From assembly GCA_013368315.1 (NCBI GenBank), contig JAACJM010000040.1, forward strand, positions 372,001 through 436,000: a stretch of DNA of 64,000 nucleotides, written 5' to 3'. The DNA comes from Tetrapyrgos nigripes. Lineage: Eukaryota; Basidiomycota; Agaricomycetes; Agaricales; Campanellaceae. The position numbers and the translations under genes are program-made. Below are positions 1-10,944 of this stretch, piece after piece (within the stretch, counting starts at the first letter, position 1; each line of letters begins with the position of its first letter). The notes under the pieces were generated by a model, which made no database searches, was not told the DNA's origin, and worked only from the letters and a program-made list of their open reading frames with translations.

Positions 1-1211
1 TTCAAGAGAAAAAAGGTGAGTATGTATGTGTGAGTGGCAGACAAAGTGAATTGCCCACTTACGATTCCGGTGAACGGCCGCGAAATCCAGAATAACCTCG
101 CTGCCTTTTTTTTACTGGCACATCGAACGGCTCGGGTTCGTTACTTGCATTCAGGCGATAGGATCTGAGCACGGTGTCTTTGATCGCAACGCGTCCCAGT
201 CGCGAGATTATGGGCTACAACCTCAGCGATTCCCTGAACACTGCTGAACAGTAAATCTAGAATTATCGGCTTCAGAAAGATGTTCATTTGGGATACTGAG
301 ATGGAGCACCAGTGATGAAAAAGTTTGTTTGTAGTCCTAAAACGCATACTTAATTGTTAGTCCCCATCTCAGCGAAAAAAGGTTGGGAACTTACCACCTC
401 GTCTATGCCAGTAGGAGTACCATTCGGCCAAAGAGACTTGGTCTCTTCGAATACCTTTTGCTGTATATCAGGATAAAGAGCCAACACCGCACATACGGAG
501 GACATGGTATTTGCAGTGGTTTCTGTGATATGAGAAGAAATACTTCAGAGCCCATGCGTAGGTACATCCAATAAAGGAATGGTTACCATATCCTGCAGTA
601 AAGAACATCTGCGAAGGACATAGTCAACAAATGTTTGAGCAGTTAAAGGGGAAAAGCCCCACAAACATATCCGAGATCAACTCTCTGTCAGTCAACGCAT
701 ACCCAACTCTATCCTCCTCAGCTTTTTCATTGTCGTCAACGTCAAGATTGGCTTTGACCATATTCCGTAGCAAAGCACCACTGGCACCCACAGCCTTAGG
801 TTTCCCAACAGCATCTGCACGTGCGCTGGAAACAGCTTCCATAGACATCTTTTCGAAGTCGTCGTAGACTCGGAGTGTCTCCTTGAGATACGGGGAGATC
901 ACAGGGATATAGATTTTACTTGTGAGAGCAAATATCCAGTCGAGGATGATCGTTCTTATGGCACTATTTTCGAGTACAGCTCGCAAGGTTCCAAGCAGTT
1001 TGCCTTGATCAGTTGAGCCCTGAGGTATACCGAACCCTGAGCAAACGAAGATGGACAATGCAAGCTGAGATTCCTTTAATTAGAGAGCTTAGTATAGGGT
1101 GAAGACCTCGATAACGTACCTTGGAGAAAGAAGGAAGGGTTTGGATTGGAAATTCAGAATCCCTACCGGCATCTTCCTTTCCCAGCCAGTCGGTAACAAT
1201 GTGTACGGTTT
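1..1211 (-). pseudogene. Cytochrome P450 relic, truncated and interrupted
   Basis: Spliced minus-strand exons give P450 landmarks in order: a segment ending LALSIFVCSGFG (about 1211-1025), an I-helix FTAGYETTANTM joined across two short introns (near 510-660), a K-helix AVFRESLRL (near 215-245) and the following VP..KGSEVILDFAAVHRN region (near 70-115). These match fungal microsomal P450 monooxygenases, which use haem to oxidise small molecules at the ER. Three lesions are visible. An in-frame TAG sits right after ESLRL (215-217). An A8 tract (T8 on the plus strand, 106-113) shifts the frame inside VPVKKG. The acceptor before AVFRES fits only if one base has been lost. The membrane anchor and first ~200 residues are not found in the 460 bp up to the next gene, so the 5' end looks truncated. 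The haem-binding Cys region lies beyond base 1. The family call is firm; the subfamily is unknown. Confidence 0.8.
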
Positions 1212-1676
1212 CTTATAAGTGTAACCGGCCGCAGCGAAGCAGAGCATTATCCGTTCATTCATCTGCTCTCATCCTCTCGGTAAGTAACTTTCAAGGGGTT
1301 GCCTATGCCAGCGGTTCAATTCGAAGTACACTTACAGACTACAGTATAGCCGAAAATTTGACACTTACTTACTCAGCGATGTCAGTAAGTGGTAAGCTCG
1401 CTCGGTGCGGAGATGAAAAGCGTCAGGCAAGTAGCAGTTCTTCGGCGACTGCGACGTCCCCGAGCCTTGCTACTAGTAATCCGGCGCTGCTGAAGACAAT
1501 ATGGGGTTGTATTCTGCTTGATGACAGCCGTGTTGCTATTATGATTGATGCTTTTGATTTGGGTGCTTACATCGTGATTCGTACTCGGTCGTCCTCGAAC
1601 TCGGGATAATAAGCTTGTTAAGCTTCCTGATAGACGACGTACATCATCCATGATCAGTTTTTCTAGGAGAATGCTA
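1212..1676. other. Intergenic, no clear gene
   Basis: Short open frames exist on both strands, but none resembles a P450 N-terminus or any family I recognise. The segment probably holds degraded P450 sequence and the 3' flank of the next gene. Confidence 0.4.
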
Positions 1677-3323
1677 TCACTCGTCTGCTCTATCGTCCAC
1701 TCCCTCTGACCTTATACCAACTCCCTTTCTCTGCTCACGCCTGAATCCTTTCCCGTTCCTCCAACGCTCATTGGCTACGTCCACAGTGTCCAATCTTTTC
1801 CTTTTAAGCAATGGGACGTAATGGAGAAGTTTTCTTGATGTACCACCTCCTAGAGGGACCTCCACCGAAACCGCTGGGCCTACCTGTGCGCCGAGACTAC
1901 CATCAGCTGCAGTGGCCCACGGTGCTGGAAAGTACTCTGCTGCGGCTTTGAGGAAATGTAAGTTGAGTGCAGAGTAGACTTCCGAACGAGCATGTATAGA
2001 ATATAAGTGATGATATATTCCACGTCCATCATCCATTGACCTAGATGGGCCTGTAGACCCTTCTCTCCCGTCTGTTCGCCAATTGACGTCTTCAGGAGAA
2101 TAACTACAGTCCCATAACATGAGAGGAAGAGCATCAGCCATTTGGTATTCTGGTTTAGAACTGACGACTTCGATGGACTCTCCCTCCCGAGGCTGTTCCA
2201 GACCTTCTGAGACGTTGAGAAGCGAGTTGATGATGGATGGGTGCTCGTGTCCTCGACCGACTAAGAAGAGGATAGCCATGATATGCCGGACTTGGTGATA
2301 CAAGAATGCCGTTCCAATAAGATTCAGAACATACATCCTCGACTTCCCATTGCATCCTGGAGCAGGGTATTCTTCCACAGGCACGATTTCAGCGTGCAAA
2401 ATCTTCCTGGTGAAAATAGTAATCTGCTTTCCTGGATCCAGTTTACACAGATTACGGAAATCGTGCTCGTCGAGTAATCTCGAAGCTGCGTCTTGCATTT
2501 TGGGGATGTCGAGGTGGTCCGGCGAGAAGAAGTATTTGTAATGACGGGATTTGCATGCAAAGCGGGCAGAGAAGTTTGGTGCAACGGGGGACCACGCAAT
2601 GACGCGGATAGTGTCAGGGAGAATACGATTAAGAATCGATACATAGTCAAACTCTGGTCTGGATGGTTGGGACGATGAAGGTGCGGGGAGATCGTCACCG
2701 GAGTCATTCAGATCTAGGGAACCAAATCCGTCCTCCCAAGGTTCAACATTTGTATCCTCTTCCTCTACTGTGTTGTCCACCTTCTCTGTGACCGCGGTCT
2801 CTTCTATCTTCTCTGGTATAACTGGGCCAGAATCCAGCGCACTCCTAACCCATAACGAGATGACCTGCCCTGCAGCACTGACACCTCTATCCGTCCGACC
2901 ACATTTCTCCCATTCGCACCCTTCGTACCCAGCAGCAGGATCGATCAGCCTGGCATGAGCCAAAGCGTCAAAGAGCACAGACTCGACAGTCGGCAGTGGG
3001 GTAGGGTCCACCTGAAAGGCCAGCCCATTGTACTCCCAACCGGAATAACAGAATTTTAAGGCGATTTTGCGACGTGCATGTAATGCAAAGTGAAATTCTC
3101 TTTTGGGGATGGTGCGAGGTGGACTCGGCTTCCGCGTATGGACTTGTGAAGACCGAGTAGGTGATCTAGAAGAGCGTGATTGCGTTTGAGATTCGAGGTG
3201 CTTTAAGCGAGCGATGAGTTCCTCCTTTGTCCAATTTTCATACGGAGTCGTCATGGTGGACATGGCTCGTATTCTAGAGGTTCTAGTGAATCTTGTAAGG
3301 CCTGTTCGGAGGGCCTGTATCAT
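1677..3323 (-). CDS. DEG1: tRNA pseudouridine synthase, DEG1/PUS3 type
   Basis: An intronless 548-residue protein. The core carries the TruA-family signature with the catalytic aspartate in KCGRTDRGVSAAGQV, then the YVSILNRILPDTIRV and ARFACKSRHYKYFF segments and the YLLxHQVRHI-like element FLYHQVRHIMAILFLVG. It converts uridine to pseudouridine at positions 38/39 of the anticodon stem-loop. The N-terminus has a basic stretch (MIQALRTGLTRFTRTSRIR) before an internal Met at about residue 21 (MSTMTTPYENW). The two starts could give mitochondrial and cytosolic/nuclear forms; that is inference. Residues 25-50 hold the EELIARLKHLE helix common to eukaryotic DEG1 proteins. An acidic linker (about 185-225) interrupts the catalytic domain, as is usual for fungal members. 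It is divergent from CCA1, with starts 85 bp apart, so the two tRNA genes may share a promoter. Confidence 0.93.
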   Translation of the reverse strand: MIQALRTGLTRFTRTSRIRAMSTMTTPYENWTKEELIARLKHLESQTQSRSSRSPTRSSQVHTRKPSPPRTIPKREFHFALHARRKIALKFCYSGWEYNGLAFQVDPTPLPTVESVLFDALAHARLIDPAAGYEGCEWEKCGRTDRGVSAAGQVISLWVRSALDSGPVIPEKIEETAVTEKVDNTVEEEDTNVEPWEDGFGSLDLNDSGDDLPAPSSSQPSRPEFDYVSILNRILPDTIRVIAWSPVAPNFSARFACKSRHYKYFFSPDHLDIPKMQDAASRLLDEHDFRNLCKLDPGKQITIFTRKILHAEIVPVEEYPAPGCNGKSRMYVLNLIGTAFLYHQVRHIMAILFLVGRGHEHPSIINSLLNVSEGLEQPREGESIEVVSSKPEYQMADALPLMLWDCSYSPEDVNWRTDGREGSTGPSRSMDDGRGIYHHLYSIHARSEVYSALNLHFLKAAAEYFPAPWATAADGSLGAQVGPAVSVEVPLGGGTSRKLLHYVPLLKRKRLDTVDVANERWRNGKGFRREQRKGVGIRSEGVDDRADE

Positions 3324-3408
3324 AAAAATGAAGCGAGGGTTAGCAGAGCATATCCGAGTCAGGGTGGATGAAAGTTGACCTTGAAGGAGTCATTCAACTC
3401 CGCTGCGC

Positions 3409-5514
3409 ATGTTCTCCAGACTCTTCCATGCTAGAATGACTTTCTTTCCTTTACGACGCGCAATGCCAAGCCGTATATCGATCCCAACAGACATGAAGGT
3501 GGAATTAACTCCAGTGGAAGAGCAGATCTGCACTCTACTCGACGAATGTCGTGACCACTTGAAGAACGAGCAAAATATATCTACCACTTGCAGAATTGCT
3601 GGAGGTTGGGTACGGGACAAGGTCAGTATTGTTCATTATTGTATTGTATAGCTCATTGACAGCTCTCTAGTTGCTTGGGTCTGAAAGCAATGATATCGAT
3701 GTCGCTTTGAGCGATGTAATGGGCCTTACTTTTGCTGAACATCTCGCAAACTTCGCAAAAGAAAGGGACATCGAAACAGGAACTCTCGCCAAAATCGCAC
3801 AGAATCCAGAACAATCAAAACATCTCGAGACGGCGAGGTTGAAGCTCTTGGGATTGAACCTGGACTTCGTAAATCTTCGAAGTGAAGAGTATGCTTCAAA
3901 TAGTCGGATACCGACTGGTGTAGTAAGTCTCTGCCCATTCAAACCATGCCTCAGCTAAACGAATGTGTCCCAAGGCTTTTGGAACACCTCTACAAGACGC
4001 AGAGCGACGGGATATCGCAATAAACGCACTTTTCTACAACGTCCACACTCGATCTGTCGAAGATTTTACAGAAAAGGTTCCTTGCACCTTGAATCCTCAT
4101 CGACGCGATACGTAACCATACTACGCAGGGTTTAGATGATTTACGCAATGGAATCATCCGGACACCGTTACCACCCAAAGAGACCTTTCTGGACGACCCT
4201 CTTCGAATTTTGAGGTGTATAAGGTTCGCTAGTAGATTCGGGTTCGAACTGGTGCCGGAGATTGTACAGTCCGTCAAAGATCCTGAAATTGAGGTGCGAT
4301 TCTTTGTTTGGTTGAGCTCAGCAATCATTGAAAACTGGCGCAGGAAGCTCTCGTTTCCAAAGTAGCTCGTGATCGGGTAGGAGAGGAATTGTCTAAAATG
4401 CTGAAAGGTATTGTTGTTGCCAAACCCTTTCTGTCAGTTGGCTGATGCATGCCCTCAGGACGTGATCCTCTGTATTCCATGCAGCTCATAAATGACTTGG
4501 GAGTCTATCGCTCCGTCTTCTCCGTCATTCCTTCAAGCATCTCCCATGCCTTTTCTCAGGCACCTACCGCCGACTCTACCTCGCTCAAAGCCGCATCAAT
4601 CTTACACGCCTTGTCCTGTCCTTCGTCTGCAACTTCAGCTCTACCACAAGTTCACCCAACTCTCCTTAAAGCTCTACACTCTGATCCCTCTTGCAAATCT
4701 CGCCTCTTCCTCGCAAGTGCCCTAACTCCCTATCTCGGTATCACTTACCGTGACCAAAAAGGCAAAGAGTTCACCGCAGTCGCTTATGTGATTCGCGAAT
4801 GCTTGAAACTTGGCTCGCAGAACCATTTCCTTGATGGGATACCTGTCCTTTTCGACGCATGTAAAGTGTTGAGAGATCCGGATCTGAGTAGGTTTAAACC
4901 TGGGTCTGAAGGAATTGCGACGAAGGCAGAAAGGGCAGCTATAGGGAATTTGTTGAGGCAAAAAGTAGTGCATAATCCAATGACTGGCTCGGATTGGACT
5001 AGTTCACTGTTCTTTTCACTTGTGGTGGAGTTGCTTTCTTTGTGTGACACTATCGAGGAGGGAATCAAAGGTGAGGATCTATTGTCCTTAGCTTTTCTGA
5101 CGAAGTCTTCATATCATCTACCATTGTAGCCCCCGAAGCAACAAAAGTCATCGAGATCTACAACACTTTCGTCTCACGCGTTGAAGAACTGGGGCTGGAC
5201 AGTGCTGTTGATCTAAAGCCTTTGCTGGATGTGAGTAATTAGTCCTCTCCACCGCAAGCAATTGTTCATTTTCCTTTCTCTATCTTTCCTTTCAAACTCG
5301 ACAGGGCAAAGCCATCCTCTCCTTACTCTCTGCCAAAAGTGGTCCTTGGATGGGGCAAGTATTGTCCCAGGTGATAACCTGGCAACTCGAGAATCCGGAG
5401 GGGAAAAAAGAGGAATGTGAGGCGTGGTTGAAAGAAGAACATGCTGCCGGTCGACTTGAGGTTGGTAAAAGCCAAGAGGAGCCAGCGAATAAGAGGCCAA
5501 GGACGCACAAGTAG
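3409..5514 (+). CDS. CCA1: CCA tRNA nucleotidyltransferase
   Basis: Eight exons by eye: 3409-3621, 3671-3922, 3975-4076, 4129-4293, 4344-4407, 4459-5070, 5130-5230 and 5305-5514, with canonical GT-AG junctions and a 572-residue product. It adds the CCA terminus to tRNA 3' ends without a template. The class II nucleotidyltransferase head is clear: GGWVRDK, then SNDIDVALSD with the two metal-binding aspartates, then FGTPLQDAERRDIAINALFYN and DDPLRILRCIRFASRFGF, the RNA/nucleotide recognition segment. The C-terminal half is the less conserved tRNA-binding region, ending in a basic NKRPRTHK that could be a nuclear signal. Several in-frame Met codons near the start (3409, 3436, 3466 and later) resemble yeast CCA1, where alternative starts send the enzyme to mitochondria, cytosol or nucleus. 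Confidence 0.93.
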
Positions 5515-5861
5515 ATCCAAGATAGTCTTGGGTAGAGTGTGCTGTTATTTCTATCGTCGCTCTCTATCTTCATCACAGTGTGTTTTAGGTCAGATTTGAA
5601 CTACTGTTCGTTCTTGCTTTGCTAATTCTACACCGGCCGGTACCGCTAAAATGGTGACCTTGACTCGCCAGACTCAGTTCACAGTAACGCGGGACTTTTG
5701 CTCGTCACAGTCAGTCTTACTTATTCATCTTGAGACGGTCATGGGGAGGAGGAGTGAGATCCGATTGGCTCTTTCACATAGTACGGTTAGTCTAAGTAGT
5801 AAGTATCCTCGTTCCACGCCCACGCCCACGCCACATTTCAAACTCCGCACTGCCTCTTCTC

Positions 5862-7048
5862 ATGCCTCCACTCATAGCTGACTTAACGGGCTCACCGAGA
5901 GGTACTTGCATGCACACCAACGTCGCTCTCGCTAATAAACCCACACAGAAATCGGTCTGCGACATGGACGACTCCTCTCCGCTCAGATAAGAGCTCAAAT
6001 CGAAATCTACGACGCGATGTTCCAGTCGACATCCAAACTTGATTGGTCTGCTGTTCGCGAAATTGCGAAAACCTACGCGATTACGATAGAGACTTTGACT
6101 CCCGACGTCTATACCGAGATTCTTGCCATAGCAGAAGGAGCTGACTTAGATGTCTTGGATATCGTCGCGTTGAACACCAGATCTGAGATTGCTCTCGGTC
6201 TGTTCTCTGATGGATGCACCAGTCTCGGTTGGAAGTACACCGACAATGAAGTACTTCTTTGTCAGAACTGGGACTGGGTTCCCAGCGTGAAGGAGAACCT
6301 TGTCATGATGTCGATTGACCAGCCTGGTAAACCGAAGATTTGGATGCTTACCGAGGTATGTTGGAAAACTGGGTACTGGTTTCATATCTTTGATATGTAT
6401 GTTGTATAGGCTGGCTTGGTAGGGAAGATTGGCTTCAACTCGTCTTCCGTTGGGACTTGTCTCAACGCCATCCGAGCTCGTCCTACCGACCCTCAGAAGC
6501 TACCGATCCATATAGCTTTGCGTGTTGCTCTCGAGTCTACCTCGTCTCGGGCAGCTACCACTGTTCTCGAGTCGCTAGGAGTCGCGTCTGCTCAACACAT
6601 CTTAATTGCTGACCCAGATGGTCCACTGGGACTCGAACTATCTCCTCGCGGGCATGTCATTTTGCAACCCAATGTAAATGGCATCGTAACCCACACCAAT
6701 CATTTCTTGGAGAACAAGCTCGTCGACGAACCACCATGGCTTGCAAGTTCTCCCATCAGACTGACACGCATCAACGAGTTGATCGGCAAGCTGGTCTCTG
6801 ACAAGGAATTTGAACCTGTTAATGGTGATGTGCTGAGGGAGCATATCTTTTCCGACAAGTATAGCGCCCCAAGTTCCATTTGCTGCCAAGAAGATCCAGC
6901 TATGCCGGTTCAGATGAGGATCAGCACGCTTTTCTGTATCGTTATGAAGTTTGTCCAAGGCCAGAGCCCAACGGCTGAAGTGGTTTGGGGTAAACCTGGA
7001 AGCAGACAGGGGATGGGGACTGACGAGATTCTGCATATGCCGTGGTAG
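5862..7048 (+). CDS. Penicillin acyltransferase-like Ntn hydrolase (peptidase C45 type)
   Basis: Three exons (5862-5901, 5949-6355, 6410-7048) give a 361-residue protein. The short first exon is supported because it splices in frame to the family's usual opening, GSPREIGLRHGRLL. The motif DGCTSLGW holds the expected autocleavage site Gly|Cys; the exposed Cys becomes the N-terminal nucleophile in this family. Further matches are NWDW after the nucleophile, AGLVGKIGFNSSSVG and LIADPDGPLGLELSP. Members cleave or exchange amide-linked acyl groups. The best known makes penicillin from isopenicillin N in filamentous ascomycetes, but basidiomycete homologues have no established substrate and no other beta-lactam genes lie here. 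No signal peptide is seen. The gene looks intact and follows CCA1 in the same orientation. Confidence 0.88.
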
Positions 7049-7194
7049 TCTATTTCCCCAAAATCTCAGGAGTTTTTTCTGGGAGTTGACCAGCGTGTAA
7101 TTTAACGGCTTCTCTCGTAGCTCAGATGATGTCTACTTTCGTCAGAAAGGCTTCGAGGGTGGGGCCGATCTCTGAAATTCTTTCTGTATCTCTA

Positions 7195-7460
7195 GCAAAT
7201 GCAGACCTTATCTTTTGGTTGTCCTGAAATTGATCTGAGACCCCCTAGGATCTCGACAGGTCTACACTCTACGGACCATTTTTTCCAGCTTCCATTTCTG
7301 CTTATCGTAAACTTGGCTCACCGAGAACCGGGCGGATCCCTGGCAAATGCGAGACCGTCGTCTCTGGGTTGTCCCAAATTTCAGTTTCTCTGCCTCATGA
7401 TCGACAGGTCTACACTCTACGAGCCCTTTTCTCCAGCTTCCATTTCTGCTTATCGTAGAC
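7195..7460 (+). repeat. Imperfect tandem duplication, period about 147 bp
   Basis: Two similar units (about 7195-7313 and 7342-7460). Both contain caaatgc.gacc, ggttgtcc.aaatt and the near-identical block tctacactctacg, which begins at 7261 and again at 7408, followed by ccagcttccatttctgctta. The repeat lies just upstream of the deacetylase gene and may alter its promoter. Confidence 0.75.
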
Positions 7461-7535
7461 CTGACTTGCATTCCCTGCCTCCCATGACCAGAGGAGATAA
7501 CCAATCAGGAAATCATCGTTCTGCCTCCTTCAAAA

Positions 7536-8812
7536 ATGGAGCGAGGCGCAGCAATTCGAAACCAGACTCAACCCCTCCGAAATCGAGCATTTTGCAAACA
7601 GCAACGATGCCAAAAACGCGTTCTCGTTGCATACGGTGTCGACCTCGATGCTGTCAGTGGATGGTTAGTGACACTTGTCGACTTCAGTAATAATTTACTA
7701 GCTTTGCTCTCTCGTTCGGAGATATGACTTGCTGATCTGCGTCTTCTTCGACTACAGGCTCGACACTAAAACTGGTGTACCACCCAGTCAAACTGATGTT
7801 TCTCGTGGCGTTTTTGGAGCGACTATCGGCCTCGAAAGAGTTTTGAAGTTATTCGACAAGTATGGGATCAAAGCGACGTTTTTTGTTCCAGGGCATACGC
7901 TGGAGAGTTTTCCAGAGGATGTAGCGAAGATCAGGGACAAAGGACATGAGATGTATGTCTTCTTTTGCTTCGTTTCTGGCTTCTTCTACGTCCCCATACA
8001 TACGCTTGCTAACCTTTCACACTAGTGGTCTTCACGGCTACACTCACGAACACGCACACACCCTCACGCTCAAGCAGGAGAGGGACGTGCTTGCCAAGTC
8101 AATCGAGGTCATAACCACGTTCACCGGGAAGAAACCCAAAGGATGGACTGGGCCGCTCTGGGAGACCTCAACGAACACCGTCCGTCTCCTTGAAGAATTT
8201 GGTCTGGAATACGACCATTCCAATATGCATCATGATTCGCAGCTGTATTACCTCCCCTACCCAGCGGAACAGCTCGTTCCTACAGCTTGTGGTTTGCCCA
8301 AAGGACCGGCGACCAATCCTAAGGAAGTCACCGAAGTCCCCGCCTCGTCCTGGATGAAACCCATGTCCGCTCTCAAACCCTCCTCCATAGTTGAGGTGCC
8401 TGCGAACTGGCACTTGGACGATTGGCCTCCTATGCAATTGATTCTGCAATCTTCTTCGACGCATGGCTTTGTGGATCCGCATGTAGTGGAGAAGTTGTAG
8501 AGGAGCAGTTTGATTACTTTTATAGAGAGGCCGGGGAGGATGGGAGTTTTGTGTTTGTGATGACCATTCATCCCCAGGTAAGCCAGTCCTCTGGACGCTG
8601 ACGTTGAGATTTTTGACTGTCATGGCTGAAATCGATGTATCTCTGTCTCACAGGTCAGCGGCAAGCCCCAAGTGGTCTTGATGCATGAGAGGTTGATCGA
8701 GTACATCAATAAGCACGAAGGAGTGGAGTGGCATACTTGCGAAGAGATCGTCAAGGACTTTAAAGCAGGCAAATTGGGTGGGGCGAAGGTGCAGGGTGGC
8801 GTCGACGTCTAA
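7536..8812 (+). pseudogene. Polysaccharide deacetylase (NodB-like) with a frameshift
   Basis: Exons 7536-7663, 7758-7952, 8026-8577 and 8654-8812 encode a NodB/CE4-superfamily hydrolase: RVLVAYGVDLDAVSGW with the metal/base Asp, FDKYGIKATFFVPGH, the metal-binding HEIGLHGYTHEH, PKGWTGPLW and SSWMKPM. The variants closest to this layout remove acyl or formyl groups from polysaccharides or cyclic amides in the cytosol; the substrate is unknown. In exon 3 the frame runs into TAG at 8498-8500, after THGFVDPHVVEKL. The expected continuation EEQFDYFYREAGEDG resumes in another frame from 8500 to the next donor, and the last exon ([14 protein letters not shown] to GGVDV) is also intact. One base is therefore missing at about 8498-8500. 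All other parts look functional, so this is either a very young pseudogene or a sequencing error. Confidence 0.82.
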
Positions 8813-8972
8813 TTGTCTGAGGGATTTGTGTAAGCACTCCGATTTTCGTGACCTTGTATAATACTTGGCAACTGTTTGCTGTGTTTGTATGTTACAAAGT
8901 ATGTAGTAGTAGTCCCGAATTTCAGCAGCCATTTCGTGTCAATTCTGTGAGTTGAGTCGCGTAATACACAGA

Positions 8973-9210
8973 CTACAATTCCTTTATCAGACGCGTTGAC
9001 GTCGCGTATTCCTCTGCTCGCTGCCTTGCTCCTCTGACAACCCTATCTATCTCTACAATGGCCAGAAGACGCATGTCTAATATCGTAACAAGGTTGTCCC
9101 TTAACCTAAGGGATTCGGCTATTGGGTATCCCAGAATATCAGCCTGTGTATAGTGGTGAGCCTCTTTGATATGGTTATTGATTCTGCAAGTAATCAAATA
9201 TGCTCTTAGG
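8973..9210. other. Intergenic, no convincing gene
   Basis: A 138-residue minus-strand frame covers part of this stretch, but most of it lies opposite the DUF6535 exons and its sequence matches nothing I know. I see no other feature. Confidence 0.35.
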
Positions 9211-9560
9211 AAACAGGAACTACGACTACTCTCAAACATACCCTCCAGATGAGTTAACCAGAGAGGCAGGCGACAACGCTCGAATGTGGAAAGTTTACCT
9301 TGACGAGGCCGAGGAATTTGACAACGAGATGCTGAGGAGTTTAAAAGATACGCTGGATGCGCTCCTAGGCCTGGTGTTTGTGAGTACAACTTCTATCTTC
9401 GCTGGATACTTTTGTTAACTGGAAACTAGGCAGCACTGTTTTCTGCTGTAGTGACGACATTTGTAGTCTCCACTACCGAATCCCTTCAACCAGATTACAG
9501 TCAGATTACAGCAAGGCTTACGGTAGAGCAAAACCAGCTTCTTCGTTCTTCGACGCGTCC
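9211..9560 (+). pseudogene. DUF6535-domain gene fragment
   Basis: Two exons joined at 9378/9430 give the conserved DUF6535 core found in many agaricomycete proteins: YPPDELTREAGDNARMWKVY, DEAEEFDNEMLRSLKDTLDA, then the membrane segment AALFSAVVTTFVVSTTESLQ and PDYSQ. Proteins with this domain are usually 600-1000 residues with several membrane helices and no known function. Here the frame stops soon after (…STRPTNTAS), and the DNA then becomes a copy of a dispersed sequence also present at 20.1 kb. Only the N-terminal domain is preserved, so this looks like a truncated copy. The start codon and upstream exon were not identified. Confidence 0.65.
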
Positions 9561-9935
9561 GACCAATACCGCATCATGAACGAGCCTAGGTACCCCCACT
9601 CAAGCGACTCTGAGTACAAGAATTCCCACAAAATCCAATCCTTAGACCCGAAATGATATGGAGCGACATGATCAAGCAGCGAAGACTGGTGCGTTTGCAC
9701 ACACACTCATAATGATATTAAATAAAACTAACCACAGTCTTCCATTCTAGGGGGCGATGGACTACTATGGATCAACACAAATATCCCAGTTGCAAGTTTC
9801 TCGCCACAACCGCAAGGCATATTTACTGCGTACCGCAAATATGAAGAAAATACTAAACGTATGTAGGTAGCGTACCAAGCAGCTACCTCAGCAGGACAAC
9901 CCGATAAATTTGCTAATATTAATATTGGGATACAA
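9540..9935 (+). repeat. Dispersed duplicated segment, copy A
   Basis: It aligns with 20119-20541 in the same orientation. Shared blocks in order: ttcttcgacgcgtccg, accaat, cgcatcatgaacgagcct, tcacaaaatccaat, gcgaagactggtgcgtttgc, acgatggactactatgga, agttgcaagttt and gcagctacctcagca. Intron-like borders (gtgcgtttgc … ttctag) are kept in both copies, which suggests a duplicated gene segment rather than simple repeat DNA. Copy A is the more decayed. Confidence 0.75.
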
Positions 9936-10110
9936 ACGCACTTTTTACGTCGCCCTTGGATTCCAAAACTCTACAGCGTGGACAGATATTCTTCGTCGTT
10001 ACAAGTGAGATGCAGGAGCTCTTGCCCATCCTCCAGAAGAACCGACATTTCGTACTTCAGATTGCTGCCCGTTCCAATCAAACCAGTGACTGAGCTCTGC
10101 CTCCCAGGCA

Positions 10111-10480
10111 TTGAGTAATACTAATATTCCAGGACAACCAACGTCACCCGAGACTCCCGCTTGCATCTGCTCTCGCAGTGGTAAATCTCTAACGCGTTTA
10201 CTTTGCGGTAACGTGTCCCCCTGGGTGTTTCACTGTTCACCGGGTAGAACTCCTCGAGACGGTGATGATATCTCCACAAAACTCTGCCACTTCTGTAACG
10301 CCTCCTGTGACGAAACACCAGAGCACGTCATCGTCCAGTGCCAGCATCTTCCGCAGATATCCGTTCTCCGTTCCCTCTTCCTCGTATCCATTCGCTTGGA
10401 CCCACTGGGCTCTCGGTCTAACCGTCGCGCCCTCGAACTTCTCAACACCTCAAGATGCTCATGGCCGGATTCCAAAGTTG
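10111..10480 (+). mobile_element. Remnant of a non-LTR retrotransposon (C-terminal zinc-binding region)
   Basis: The frame contains KLCHFCNASCDETPEHVIVQ followed by CQHLP, with spacing CxxC…H…C and the flanking LTRLLCG…PRDGDD. This is the usual zinc-binding tail after the reverse transcriptase/RNase H part of fungal LINE-type elements. No reverse transcriptase or endonuclease domain is present, so only the 3' coding end remains. It is non-functional by itself. Confidence 0.6.
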
Positions 10481-10514
10481 CACAGGTTGATAGTCCCCCT
10501 TGTTATATGTCACC

Positions 10515-10903
10515 TCAACCTTCTTCAACGACGGGAAAGCCAGGTCCAAATGTCGTGCTAACAACTTGCACATACCCTCTAGCCCTGTTACATTCCTCTA
10601 AATTGCCTTCGGCTAAATGCAGCGTCAGCGACTCCACTTCTGGATTACCAGAGAGCACCTTGCAATTGGTGCGGTTGTTGGCAAGAGTCATGTTGATGGG
10701 AGGAGATGGGTTGTTGATTGGATGTGAGGGATGCTGGAACCGTATGGGAGGTATATCCAATGGGTAGAAAGGGACTCCCATTGTCGTCAAGTCTCGACAT
10801 TGCTGGGACAGCATGTACAATGAGGCGACTGTAGGAAGTTGATTAACCCTTCGCGAATTCGTGTCCAGACCCGCAAGATTCGGCCAGGCGTCGCAAATAT
10901 TTG

Positions 10904-10944
<41 letters not shown>

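Noticed and set aside
5862..8812. Acyltransferase and deacetylase as a secondary-metabolite cluster
   Set aside because: No synthase, transporter or regulator lies nearby, and the P450 is dead and on the far side of two tRNA genes.
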